DNA of 30,990 nucleotides from Bordetella parapertussis (GTDB lineage: Bacteria; Pseudomonadota; Gammaproteobacteria; Burkholderiales; Burkholderiaceae_B): the NCBI GenBank assembly GCA_945883615.1, contig CAMCYB010000020.1, forward strand, positions 1-30,990, read 5' to 3'. A program made the position numbers and the translations under genes. Positions 15,689-23,695 of this stretch are shown here, piece after piece; position 1 is the stretch's first letter; each line of letters opens with the position of its first letter. Below the pieces are notes generated by a model, which saw only the letters and a program-made list of their open reading frames with translations, ran no database searches and was not told the DNA's origin.

Positions 15689-16546
15689 ATGGTTGCTGCT
15701 ATGTCTGAAGTCATTGCCTTAATATTCGATTTTGATAACACGCTTGCGCCAGACAGTACGTCGGGGTTTTTAGAGCACATTGGTGTCGATACACAAATGT
15801 TTTGGTTAGATAAGGTTAATCATCGCCTTTCAACGGGGTGGGACCCTGTACCCGCCTACCTCTATGAAATGATTCAATTATCTAAAACGCCAAATCAAAC
15901 GCCTATTACTCAAGCTACTTTGCAAGCGTGGGGCCAACAATTACCCCTGCATGTGGGGGTCGAAACGTTTTTTGATCGTTTAAGAGCCCAAGTTAAAACC
16001 ATACACCCACAGATTCAGCTCGAATTTTATTTGATTTCTAGTGGAATTGGTGATGTGGTGCGCCACACACCTATTGCACATCAATTTACGCAAATTTGGG
16101 CCTCTGAATTCTCTTACAACGCTCAAAATGAAATTGATTTCCCCAAGCGTATTGTGAGCTTTACCGACAAAACGCGGTATCTCTTTCAAATTCAAAAGGG
16201 CATCATTGGTCCTGCCTTTGACAGCAAGCCCTTTGAGGTCAACCGTAAAGTGCCTGAAGACCGTTTACGCATACCTTTTGATCAAATGGTTTTTGTGGGT
16301 GATGGTTACACCGACATACCTTGTTTTTCATTGGTGCGACAGTCGGGCGGTTTTGCCTTCGGCGTCTGGGACCCTAAACATCGAGACAAGCGAAGCCGTG
16401 CTTGGGGTTTTATTGAAGATGGTCGCGTATCAAATCTTAATCAAGCGCGCTATGACGCTGAGGCAGAGCTTTACCAATGGCTTGAAGAAGCCGTTACCAG
16501 TTTAGCTGGGCGCATTGCGGTGAAATCACGCATGTATCGTGGTTAA
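15689..16546 (+). CDS. HAD-superfamily hydrolase (phosphoserine phosphatase-like fold)
   Basis: The 285-residue cytoplasmic protein has the HAD catalytic motifs. Motif I is FDFDNTL with the nucleophile and general acid Asp, close to the N-terminus. Motif II is LISSG, and motif IV is FVGDGYTDIP. A Lys for motif III is probably in the S-K-P-F-E-V-N-R-K region. The cap region between motifs I and II is helical and long. It would be a phosphatase of a small metabolite, but the substrate is not deducible. Start ATG 15689 is used; ATG 15701 gives MSEVIALIF and is equally possible, and neither has a Shine-Dalgarno. Its stop overlaps the 5' region of tadA, so HAD, tadA and ldcA probably form one transcript. 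Confidence 0.82.
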   Translation: MVAAMSEVIALIFDFDNTLAPDSTSGFLEHIGVDTQMFWLDKVNHRLSTGWDPVPAYLYEMIQLSKTPNQTPITQATLQAWGQQLPLHVGVETFFDRLRAQVKTIHPQIQLEFYLISSGIGDVVRHTPIAHQFTQIWASEFSYNAQNEIDFPKRIVSFTDKTRYLFQIQKGIIGPAFDSKPFEVNRKVPEDRLRIPFDQMVFVGDGYTDIPCFSLVRQSGGFAFGVWDPKHRDKRSRAWGFIEDGRVSNLNQARYDAEAELYQWLEEAVTSLAGRIAVKSRMYRG

Positions 16547-16550
16547 TAAA

Positions 16551-17021
16551 ATGGCAATTTTGTCTGACGAAGAATATATGCAGCGTGCTGTCGTTTTGGC
16601 TCTTGAAGCCCAAAATAACGGTGAGGTACCCGTCGGGGCAGTGCTAGTCAATGCAATGGGTGACATCATTGGCGAGGGGGCAAATGCCACAATTTCAACG
16701 CATGATGTCACGGCGCATGCCGAAATTTTGGCTTTACGTGTGGCGGGCCAACGCATGAATAACTATCGTTTGCCGGGTTGTCGCTTATTCGTCACCCTTG
16801 AGCCTTGTGCCATGTGTTTAGGGGCTATATTTCATGCTCGGCTGTCGCGTGTGATGTTTGCCACCCCAGACCCTAAAACAGGGGCCTGTGGCAGCGCAGT
16901 CGACTTAGCTAATCAGTCAAATTTAAATCATCACACTCAGATCGATCAGGGTGTTTTAAAAGAAACGTGCTCGCTTATGTTGAGTCAGTTTTTTAAACAA
17001 AAACGTCAAAAGGTAGTTTGA
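16551..17021 (+). CDS. tadA: tRNA(adenine34) deaminase TadA
   Basis: TadA converts A34 to inosine in the anticodon of tRNA-Arg(ACG), allowing one tRNA to read CGU, CGC and CGA. From ATG 16551 the protein has 156 residues. Zinc ligands and the proton shuttle are in HAE (H56, E58) and PCAMC (C86, C89), matching E. coli TadA within one residue. The segments GEVPVGAV and ARLSRVMFATPDPKTGACGS are also family-typical. An in-frame GTG at 16539 would overlap the HAD stop by 8 bp; ATG is preferred because MAILSDEEYM aligns with the usual N-terminus. ldcA starts immediately after its stop. Confidence 0.96.
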   Translation: MAILSDEEYMQRAVVLALEAQNNGEVPVGAVLVNAMGDIIGEGANATISTHDVTAHAEILALRVAGQRMNNYRLPGCRLFVTLEPCAMCLGAIFHARLSRVMFATPDPKTGACGSAVDLANQSNLNHHTQIDQGVLKETCSLMLSQFFKQKRQKVV

Positions 17022-17022
17022 A

Positions 17023-17931
17023 ATGGCTTTGAATCGCCAAAATAATATCTACGTTATTTCTCTCTCTAGCGCCGTTCAAGACGCTAAAACATTAGATCGG
17101 GGTGTTCTTCGCCTGGCCAAAATGGGTTTTGCATGCAAAGTAGATCGCCACGCATTAGCTGTTGATACGCGCTTTGCTGGTACTGACTCACAACGATTGT
17201 CTGCGTTAAATCGGTCGTTAAAACAACAGGCACCGATTGTGATGGCTACGCGTGGTGGCTATGGGGTAACACGCCTGTTAAATCAAATCGACTGGCGAGC
17301 TGTGGCCGATTCGGGTAAGCGGTTTGTTGGCCAAAGTGACTTGACGGCTTTTTCGCTAGCGTTACTGAGCCAGACTGGCACAAGTAGTTATGTGGGCCCA
17401 ACCGTTTGTGCTGATTTTGGTGCCTCTAAATTAAACATACTTACTGCTGAATTATTTGGTGAAGTGATGCGGGGTGAGTTAGAAATTTTAAGTTTTGAAA
17501 GCCCTCACAGCGATGCAGTCGATTGTCGTGGTGTGCTGTGGGGCGGCAATCTTTCAATGATCGCTGCTTTAGTGGGTACGCCTTATTTGCCTAAAATTAA
17601 GGGTGGTATTTTATTTATTGAAGATGTAGCTGAGCACCCATACCGTATTGAACGCATGTTAATTCAACTGGCCCAAAGCGGGGTATTAGCCAAACAAAAG
17701 GCATTAGTGCTGGGCCAGTTTACTGATTACAAATTAGCGCCACATGACCAAGGGTATGACCTGTCAAATGTGATCAAGTGGGTTCGCGATAACGTGGGTA
17801 TACCCGTTGTTACGGGCTTACCTTTTGGGCACACCCCCGTTAAAGCAACCTTACCAATTGGGCTCAAAGTAGGCCTTGCAACTGAGCTGGGCATGGCCTA
17901 TTTGGTCATTGATGAGCATACTCACGATTGA
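17023..17931 (+). CDS. ldcA: LD-carboxypeptidase (peptidase family S66)
   Basis: LdcA removes the terminal D-Ala from muropeptide tetrapeptides in the cytoplasm during peptidoglycan recycling. The 302 residues show the S66 Ser-Glu-His arrangement: S105 in FVGQSDLTAF, E200 in LFIEDVAEHPYRIER and H270 in LPFGHTPVKATLP. TRGGYGVTRLL and WGGNLSMI blocks are typical of LdcA/MccF proteins. Length matches the family (about 300). The ATG starts 1 nt after the tadA stop, so it depends on the upstream promoter. It converges on the AGCS transporter gene, with a 13 bp tandem repeat between them. MccF-like immunity function is an alternative but nothing in the context suggests it. Confidence 0.92.
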   Translation: MALNRQNNIYVISLSSAVQDAKTLDRGVLRLAKMGFACKVDRHALAVDTRFAGTDSQRLSALNRSLKQQAPIVMATRGGYGVTRLLNQIDWRAVADSGKRFVGQSDLTAFSLALLSQTGTSSYVGPTVCADFGASKLNILTAELFGEVMRGELEILSFESPHSDAVDCRGVLWGGNLSMIAALVGTPYLPKIKGGILFIEDVAEHPYRIERMLIQLAQSGVLAKQKALVLGQFTDYKLAPHDQGYDLSNVIKWVRDNVGIPVVTGLPFGHTPVKATLPIGLKVGLATELGMAYLVIDEHTHD

Positions 17932-17937
17932 TCTAAT

Positions 17938-17984
17938 GTGGTTTATTTAAGTGGTTTATTTAAGTGGTTTATTTAAGTGGTTTA
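17938..17984 (+). repeat. Tandem 13 bp repeats overlapping the AGCS transporter stop codon
   Basis: GTGGTTTATTTAA occurs at 17938, 17951 and 17964, and a partial fourth unit (GTGGTTTA) at 17977-17984. On the minus strand the gene-proximal part encodes K-P-L-K and the TAA stop (17969-17971); the remaining units lie 3' of the stop. The 13 bp period shifts the frame with each unit and puts TAA in more than one frame. The tract lies in the convergent gap between ldcA and the transporter gene. Confidence 0.95.
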
Positions 17985-19294
17985 TCTTTCAGCGGGTTGT
18001 TTTTAATGACAAGACCTGACAGTAACAATAAACCAATTAAATTAGGAAACGCCATCAGACCATTAAAAACGTCTGACATGGCCCACACTAAATCAAGCGT
18101 AATTAACGTGCCAACCAGTACCATCAGGGTATATAAAAAACGATAAGGTTTTACGGCGCGTTCGCCGATTAAATACTGGGCGCATTTTTCACCATAAAAA
18201 GACCAGCCTAATATAGTTGAGTAGGCAAAGAAAATGAGCCCGATGGTGACGACCCAAGTACCATAGCCAGGCAAAAGCAAGTTGAAACTGTGCGCTGTCA
18301 ATGCCGCACCGGTTACACCCGTTTCATATTGACCTGCCATCACCAATACAATGCCGGTAATTGAGCACACAATAATCGTATCAAGAAAAGTACCTGTCAT
18401 CGATATTAAGCCTTGCTCTGAAGGTTTTGTTGTGCGCGCAGAGGCCGCTGCAATGGGGGCTGTACCCAACCCGGCTTCATTTGAAAAAATACCTCTTGCA
18501 ATGCCATAACGTATGACCGCACCGATTGCACCCCCTGCCACAGCATGACCTGTAAAAGCGTCTTGAATAATGAGTGACAGTGCAGGCAAGACCAGCTCGT
18601 GGTGTTTCATAATGATGAGTAAACCACCCCCCACATAAAAAACGGCCATGATGGGTACGATAAAAGAGACAACGCGGGCGATTCGCTTAAGGCCACCGAT
18701 TAACACTAAGCCAGTCAGGCTACTAAGCAAGACCCCGGTTACCCAAGGCATTAAACCAAAACTTTGCTCTACAACTTGTGCAACAGAGTTTGATTGAACT
18801 GAGCAACCGGCACCAAATGCGGCGACGGTGCCACATATGGCAAAGATGATTGCAAGCCATTTCATTTTTAAGCCGCGTTCGATGTAGTACATTGGCCCAC
18901 CAGATACCCGCCCTTGATCATCAATAACCCGAAAGTAAACTGCTAAGTAAGCCTCTGCATATTTTGTTGACATACCGAGCATGGCCGATAGCCACATCCA
19001 GAAAATGGCACCCGGCCCACCCAGAACCACTGCCTTTGCCACGCCGGCTATGTTGCCTGTGCCAATTGTTGCCGCCATCGCTGTCATCAGTGCTTGAAAT
19101 GGGCTAATTTCACCAGGCTGGCCTTGGTTATCTTGCTTTGAAAAGGCCAGTTTTAAGGCGCGGGGTAAAAGGCGAAATTGCATGCCGCCCATACGGATCG
19201 TTAAATAAAGCCCGGTACCGACAAGCAACACCAACATGACTGGGCCCCAAACCCAGCTACCTATCATTTCAAACCATTCTGTTACAAATTTCAT
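17969..19294 (-). CDS. Alanine/glycine:cation symporter family transporter (AGCS)
   Basis: This polytopic inner-membrane protein of 441 residues belongs to the sodium:alanine/glycine symporters. Family-typical blocks include SPFQALMTAMAATIGTGNIAG, GGPGAIFWMWLSAMLGMSTKYAEA, GGPMYYIERGL and GIFSNEAGLGTAPIAAA. About ten hydrophobic segments are visible. It probably imports a small amino acid with Na+, though glutamine-specific members exist (AlsT/GlnT), so the substrate is open. The ATG at 19294 is fixed by a near-perfect AAAGGAG 5 nt upstream; a TTG further upstream is not needed. It is monocistronic and divergent from tsaD with a 184 bp gap. Its last codons and stop are part of a 13 bp tandem repeat. 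Confidence 0.9.
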   Translation of the reverse strand: MKFVTEWFEMIGSWVWGPVMLVLLVGTGLYLTIRMGGMQFRLLPRALKLAFSKQDNQGQPGEISPFQALMTAMAATIGTGNIAGVAKAVVLGGPGAIFWMWLSAMLGMSTKYAEAYLAVYFRVIDDQGRVSGGPMYYIERGLKMKWLAIIFAICGTVAAFGAGCSVQSNSVAQVVEQSFGLMPWVTGVLLSSLTGLVLIGGLKRIARVVSFIVPIMAVFYVGGGLLIIMKHHELVLPALSLIIQDAFTGHAVAGGAIGAVIRYGIARGIFSNEAGLGTAPIAAASARTTKPSEQGLISMTGTFLDTIIVCSITGIVLVMAGQYETGVTGAALTAHSFNLLLPGYGTWVVTIGLIFFAYSTILGWSFYGEKCAQYLIGERAVKPYRFLYTLMVLVGTLITLDLVWAMSDVFNGLMAFPNLIGLLLLSGLVIKNNPLKDKPLK

Positions 19295-19299
19295 AAAAT

Positions 19300-19306
19300 C
19301 TCCTTT
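19300..19306 (-). promoter_or_regulatory. Strong ribosome binding site of the AGCS gene
   Basis: AAAGGAG on the minus strand, 5 nt before ATG 19294. It is among the best Shine-Dalgarno matches in the window and decides the start codon. Most first-in-operon genes nearby lack such a site. Confidence 0.85.
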
Positions 19307-19466
19307 AAGCAACACGTTTATGTGTATTCAATTCGTGCTGATGAATCTTAAAAAGCAATCAATTGAAAAGGTTGTATGAAAGTTGTGATCGTTAATTATT
19401 CGAAGTATTGCAAGATGTAACAAAGGACTAGACTTTGATCAGAAAATGTTTAACCTTTCAGCGCGT

Positions 19467-19472
19467 TAAAAT
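19467..19472 (+). promoter_or_regulatory. Candidate -10 box of tsaD
   Basis: TAAAAT (5 of 6) ends 6 nt before the tsaD ATG at 19479. No Shine-Dalgarno precedes the ATG and no -35 is recognisable at 16-18 bp. It is compatible with a leaderless mRNA. Confidence 0.3.
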
Positions 19473-19478
19473 ACCGTC

Positions 19479-20534
19479 ATGATAGTTTTAGGTTTTGAGA
19501 GCTCTTGTGATGAAACGGGCGTGGCACTGGTGTGCACCACGCGGGGTTTGCTTGCGCAGGCGCTGCACACGCAAGCGGCCATGCACGAAGCCTATGGTGG
19601 TGTGGTTCCCGAATTGGCTTCACGTGATCACGTCAGGCGGGTCATTCCCCTCACTCAACAGGTATTGACTGAGGCAAACCTGACATTAAAAGAGGTCGAT
19701 TGGGTTGCCTACACTGCAGGCCCTGGTTTGGCCGGTGCTTTGTTAGTGGGTGCTAGTGTGGCGCAATCAATCGCTTGGTCTTGCCAAAAGCCGGCTATGG
19801 GTATTCATCACCTCGAGGGTCATTTGTTGTCGCCCCGAATGGCAAACCCCAAACCAGATTTCCCCTTTATCGCGTTATTGGTTTCAGGTGGGCACACGCA
19901 GCTTATGCAAGTGAATGGTGTGGGTGACTATCAATTGTTGGGCGAAACGCTTGACGATGCCGCGGGTGAAGCATTTGATAAAACGGCCAAATTGCTGGGT
20001 TTAGGTTACCCCGGTGGCCCCATGTTGGCACGCCTTGCCGAGCAAGGCGATGGTGGGCAAATTGATCTACCTCGCCCGATGCTGCACAACCAAAATTTAG
20101 ATTTTAGTTTTAGTGGTCTTAAAACGGCCGTGCTGACACGTATACAAAAAAACATACCCAATTGGCAGTCTGGTCAGCCCGTGACGGGGCAATGGGCTGC
20201 TAATTTAGCCGCGGCAACGCAAACTGCAATTGTCGATGTGTTAGTGGCTAAATCGTTACAGGCACTTAAACAAACCGGTTTAAAACGTTTAGTGATTGCC
20301 GGTGGTGTGGGTGCCAATTCTCGCTTGAGAGAGCAATTGACCCAGCAAACTCAAAAAATCGGTGCACAGGTTTTTTATCCACCCGTTCATTTATGTACTG
20401 ATAACGGCGCCATGATTGCTTATGCGGCTGCAGAGCGCATTAATGCCGGTTTGGCACCCAAATCGCCACGACAAGGTTTTAACGTTTTTCCGCGCTGGCC
20501 TTTAATCGAAAATGACCCGAGTGTTGTGATTTAA
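19479..20534 (+). CDS. tsaD: tRNA N6-adenosine threonylcarbamoyltransferase TsaD
   Basis: TsaD with TsaB and TsaE transfers threonylcarbamoyl to A37 of tRNAs that read ANN codons. The 351-residue ASKHA-fold protein begins with [14 protein letters not shown]. The metal-binding HHLEGH places H111 and H115 exactly where they are in E. coli. [27 protein letters not shown] and [16 protein letters not shown] are all present. Length is standard (about 340). The ATG at 19479 is the natural N-terminus. The stop overlaps the stop of plsY on the other strand by 4 bp (TTAA). Confidence 0.97.
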   Translation: MIVLGFESSCDETGVALVCTTRGLLAQALHTQAAMHEAYGGVVPELASRDHVRRVIPLTQQVLTEANLTLKEVDWVAYTAGPGLAGALLVGASVAQSIAWSCQKPAMGIHHLEGHLLSPRMANPKPDFPFIALLVSGGHTQLMQVNGVGDYQLLGETLDDAAGEAFDKTAKLLGLGYPGGPMLARLAEQGDGGQIDLPRPMLHNQNLDFSFSGLKTAVLTRIQKNIPNWQSGQPVTGQWAANLAAATQTAIVDVLVAKSLQALKQTGLKRLVIAGGVGANSRLREQLTQQTQKIGAQVFYPPVHLCTDNGAMIAYAAAERINAGLAPKSPRQGFNVFPRWPLIENDPSVVI

Positions 20535-21148
20535 AGTGTTTTTTTACTGTCACCCACTCTAGCTTCAGTGCCGCGCAAAATACGCACCATGTTGGCACGG
20601 TGACGGTAAAGCAAAAAACCACTCATTACCAGTATGACCCAAAGGTAGGGGGTTTTGACGACCCAAACAATATGATCGCCAAGTGCATAGTAGGCAGGGG
20701 CAAAGACTGCGCTAGTAATGGCTGACAGGGACGACATTTTAAAAAAAAGCAACACAATGAGCCATGTTGCTAATGTAGCCATGCCTAAACCAGGTTCTAA
20801 GGCTAACAAAATGCCCAGTGCCGTTGCAACCCCTTTTCCCCCTTTAAAACCTATGAAAATGGGGAATAAATGCCCTATAAATACTGCGATTGCGGCCAAA
20901 GCGGTCAGGTTTGGTGATGTGTCAAAATGTTGAACCGCCCAGACGACGACCCAACCTTTAAATAAGTCACCCGCTAGGGTTAAAAGTGCAGCCCCTTTAT
21001 TGCCTGAACGCAACACGTTGGTGGCCCCAGGGTTGCCCGAACCGTAACTGCGCGGGTCAGCCAAACCAAACAGGCGACTTGAAATGATTGCAAAGGGTAT
21101 TGAGCCCACTAAATTAGCCACTGCGATAGTCAGAAATGTTGCAATCAT
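20531..21148 (-). CDS. plsY: Acyl-phosphate:glycerol-3-phosphate acyltransferase PlsY
   Basis: PlsY makes lysophosphatidic acid from acyl-phosphate and glycerol-3-phosphate, the first step of membrane phospholipid synthesis. The inner-membrane protein of 205 residues has the signatures [27 protein letters not shown] and [15 protein letters not shown], which form the active-site loops, and about five hydrophobic segments. The ATG at 21148 is preferred to the in-frame GTG at 21172: GGAA lies about 7 nt before the ATG, and [19 protein letters not shown] matches the usual start. It converges on tsaD with overlapping stops and is divergent from surE. Confidence 0.95.
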   Translation of the reverse strand: MIATFLTIAVANLVGSIPFAIISSRLFGLADPRSYGSGNPGATNVLRSGNKGAALLTLAGDLFKGWVVVWAVQHFDTSPNLTALAAIAVFIGHLFPIFIGFKGGKGVATALGILLALEPGLGMATLATWLIVLLFFKMSSLSAITSAVFAPAYYALGDHIVWVVKTPYLWVILVMSGFLLYRHRANMVRILRGTEARVGDSKKTL

Positions 21149-21265
21149 GTTAAGTTCCAAAGATAAAATCACACCAATCAGCGTTCATATTTTAGCTCGG
21201 CTAAGTATGCAGGGTTACAATCAGAACTATTCACAGACACCGTAAAACACAATAAATCACCCCTT

Positions 21266-22051
21266 ATGAAGATTTTGATTTCAAACGATGATGGTTATAG
21301 CGCCCAGGGTATTGAAGCCTTGGTTGATGCCCTAGAAGGGTTCGGTGAGCTTTTGGTTGTGGCGCCCGAGGTCAACCATAGTGGTGCATCAAACTCTCTC
21401 ACTTTAAATCGCCCGCTTTCTGTTAGACGGTCGTCTAAAGGGTTCTATATTATTAACGGTACGCCTTCAGATTGTGTGCATATTGCTTTGACAGGCTTAT
21501 TGGGTTCTAAACCCGATTTGGTCGTGTCTGGTATTAATAATGGCGCCAACCTGGGTGACGATACGCTTTATTCCGGCACTGTTGCAGCAGCCATAGAAGG
21601 TCATTTATTTGGTATTCCATCTATTGCTTTTTCGCTTATATCCAAAGGGTGGAGCAATCTTGATGCTGCGGCACGTATTGCCCGCGAGATTGTGCAACGT
21701 CAAATTGATCAGTCGCTTCAGGGGTCGCCGCTGCTCAATGTCAACATTCCAAACTTACCGTATGAGCAAATTAAAGGTATTAAAGTCACGCGCTTAGGCA
21801 AGCGACATCCGTCTCAGCCGGTTATTCCCGCACTCAACCCAGCCGGTGACACGGTTTATTGGATAGGGCCTGTCGGCTCGGTGCAAGATGCAACAGAAGG
21901 TTCTGATTTTGGTGCCATTGAGCAGGGCTGGGTTTCCATGACGCCTTTGCGCGTAGACCTGACGCACGAACATCAATTGACTAAATTAAATGATTGGTTA
22001 AACAAACCTGTCAATATTGACCCTGTGGCAGGTGTCAGTGCCGGTGCGTAA
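21266..22051 (+). CDS. surE: 5'/3'-nucleotidase SurE
   Basis: SurE dephosphorylates nucleoside monophosphates (and short polyphosphate in E. coli) and is linked to stationary-phase survival. The 261 residues contain [14 protein letters not shown] with D8 and D9, S39 in NHSGASN and N91 in [12 protein letters not shown], the metal ligands at the positions known for SurE. FSGT-type motif [12 protein letters not shown] follows. Length is typical. It opens the run surE-pcm-nlpD-exonuclease-rlmD. The upstream 90 bp contain a small perfect inverted repeat (TTAGC/GCTAA at 21192-21204) and a possible -10 TACAAT at 21216-21221, but no good -35. Confidence 0.97.
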   Translation: MKILISNDDGYSAQGIEALVDALEGFGELLVVAPEVNHSGASNSLTLNRPLSVRRSSKGFYIINGTPSDCVHIALTGLLGSKPDLVVSGINNGANLGDDTLYSGTVAAAIEGHLFGIPSIAFSLISKGWSNLDAAARIAREIVQRQIDQSLQGSPLLNVNIPNLPYEQIKGIKVTRLGKRHPSQPVIPALNPAGDTVYWIGPVGSVQDATEGSDFGAIEQGWVSMTPLRVDLTHEHQLTKLNDWLNKPVNIDPVAGVSAGA

Positions 22052-22067
22052 GCCCTTAGTTAAAGAC

Positions 22068-22811
22068 ATGGCGGGCTTTAAGCCGGCCAACAGCAACACG
22101 CGTGTCTCGATAGCGGGTGTGCCCAGTCGCTCAACGCCACAATCTAAACCGATTCAATCTCAAAATTTGGGTTTAAATTCAGAGCGTTCGCGCCAAGCCA
22201 TGATTGATCGCTTACGCTTACAGGGCATCAGCAACGAAAAAGTTTTAAATGCGATGGCCTGCGTGCCACGCCATGTTTTTGTTGATCAAGGGTTAGCCAG
22301 TCGTGCATATGAAGACGCGGCCTTACCCATTGGCCATTCACAAACCATATCGCAACCTTGGGTTGTGGCACGCATGCTTTCAGCGTTATGTGAGGGTCAA
22401 CAACACCCCCAAAAGGTGCTCGAAATTGGCACGGGGTGTGGTTACCAAGCCGCTGTCATGAGTCACGTGTTTAAGCAAGTTTTTACGGTAGAGCGCATTC
22501 GTGCGTTGTACGATGTAAGCCGGGCTCATTTGCAACGTGAAGGTTATCGCTTAGTCAGAGCTAGTTTTGGTGATGGCATGTTAGGCTGGCCCACCCATGC
22601 CCCGTTTGATGCCATTGTGGTGGCCGCGGCAGGGTTAGCCATTCCACAAGCTTTATTAGATCAGCTTGCTGTAAAAGGGCGTTTAATTGCACCAGAAGGT
22701 ACGAGCAATCAACATTTAGTGCTCATTGAACGCACCTCACCCACGCAATGGAAGCGAGAGGTTTTAGAGGCCGTTCGTTTCGTGCCGCTCTTATCTGGTG
22801 TACAAAGTTAA
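22068..22811 (+). CDS. pcm: Protein-L-isoaspartate O-methyltransferase
   Basis: Pcm methylates isoaspartyl residues formed in ageing proteins, starting their repair. The SAM-binding motif VLEIGTGCGYQAAV and the family block ALPIGHSQTISQPWVVARM are clear. So are FDAIVVAAAG and the C-terminal VRFVPLLSG. From ATG 22068 the protein has 247 residues, with an extra N-terminal tail of about 40 residues (rich in Ser, Arg and Pro) before the core begins at M-I-D-R-L-R; such a tail is usual in Burkholderiales. Upstream TTG/GTG codons (22017, 22032, 22038) would overlap surE and are possible starts. Its TAA overlaps the nlpD ATG by one base. Confidence 0.93.
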   Translation: MAGFKPANSNTRVSIAGVPSRSTPQSKPIQSQNLGLNSERSRQAMIDRLRLQGISNEKVLNAMACVPRHVFVDQGLASRAYEDAALPIGHSQTISQPWVVARMLSALCEGQQHPQKVLEIGTGCGYQAAVMSHVFKQVFTVERIRALYDVSRAHLQREGYRLVRASFGDGMLGWPTHAPFDAIVVAAAGLAIPQALLDQLAVKGRLIAPEGTSNQHLVLIERTSPTQWKREVLEAVRFVPLLSGVQS

Positions 22812-23686
22812 TGAATCAGTTTTGGAGTCAATCAATGATGGTGTGTTCGGTTCGAAATAAACCTGTCGTGCAATTTAGTTTTATAGGGTCGGCTTATATT
22901 GTTACTGCATTTAAAGCATTGACTTTAATGTTGTGTGTCATGGCCCTTGTCGGTTGTGCGGGGTCTGGCTCGGGCGCCCCCATATTTGGGGGGGGTGGCA
23001 GTGATTCTGGTGCGAGCGGTGGGGGTCAATATACGGTCGTAGCAGGCGATACCTTAAATAAGATTTCTCGTACGACGGGCGTTAGTGTCAGTTCACTCAT
23101 GAGTTTAAATAACATCTCTGACCCTCGCCAATTGCGTATCGGGCAACGCCTTCGTTTAGGCACTGCCAGTGCCTCGACCGGAATGGATCGGGGTGACTCA
23201 GATTCAGACGCCGCGACACCTGCCAAGCCGACTCGAACCCGCGCTGACATTGTTGCGGCAAATGAAAAAGCAAACGAAAAAGCCTCAGAAGTGGGCAACT
23301 CTAGCCGAGCTGCCAACGCTAACGCATTGAATTTGCAGTGGCCTGCAAAAGGTAAAGTCATTGAAGGGTTCACACCCACCAACAAGGGTATTGATATTGG
23401 GGGTACTTTAGGCGAACCCATTTATGCTGCGGCTGACGGCAAAGTTGAATTTGCAGACAATGGTGGTCGTGGCTTAGGTAATTTAGTCATATTGAGTCAC
23501 GAAGATGGCTTCATCACAGCCTATGCTCATAATCAAGACTTGATTGTTAAATCGGGTACACAAGTAAAAAAGGGGGCAAAAATTGCCACCATGGGTCAAT
23601 CAGAAGCTAGCTCACCTCGTCTTCATTTTGAGGTCAGACGCAACGGCACTGCCCTTGACCCCCTTCGTTATTTACCCCCACAGTAA
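22811..23686 (+). CDS. nlpD: NlpD/LytM-type lipoprotein, amidase activator
   Basis: NlpD is an outer-membrane lipoprotein that activates the amidase AmiC during septal peptidoglycan splitting. The 291 residues begin with a long signal region ending in the lipobox LVGC (Cys49). A glycine-rich linker, a LysM domain (YTVVAGDTLNKISRTTGVSV to RIGQRLRL), a low-complexity linker with an NEKANEKA repeat, and a C-terminal M23/LytM domain follow. The domain is degenerate: NKGIDIGG replaces the first metal His, and RLHFEVR lacks the full HxH, as expected for an activator rather than a peptidase. ATG 22811 shares its A with the pcm stop; ATG 22835 would shorten the signal. rpoS, its usual neighbour, is not downstream. 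Confidence 0.92.
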   Translation: MNQFWSQSMMVCSVRNKPVVQFSFIGSAYIVTAFKALTLMLCVMALVGCAGSGSGAPIFGGGGSDSGASGGGQYTVVAGDTLNKISRTTGVSVSSLMSLNNISDPRQLRIGQRLRLGTASASTGMDRGDSDSDAATPAKPTRTRADIVAANEKANEKASEVGNSSRAANANALNLQWPAKGKVIEGFTPTNKGIDIGGTLGEPIYAAADGKVEFADNGGRGLGNLVILSHEDGFITAYAHNQDLIVKSGTQVKKGAKIATMGQSEASSPRLHFEVRRNGTALDPLRYLPPQ

Positions 23687-23695
23687 GTGATAGGC

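Noticed and set aside
19295..19478. Glycine riboswitch upstream of the AGCS transporter
   Set aside because: No aptamer-like conserved blocks or paired stems are visible; the leader is AT-rich and simply ends in a strong Shine-Dalgarno.
21192..21221. Promoter or operator of surE (inverted repeat TTAGC/GCTAA and TACAAT)
   Set aside because: The stem is only 5 bp and the possible -35 (TTAGCT at 18 bp) matches at 3 of 6; kept only as a note in the surE entry.
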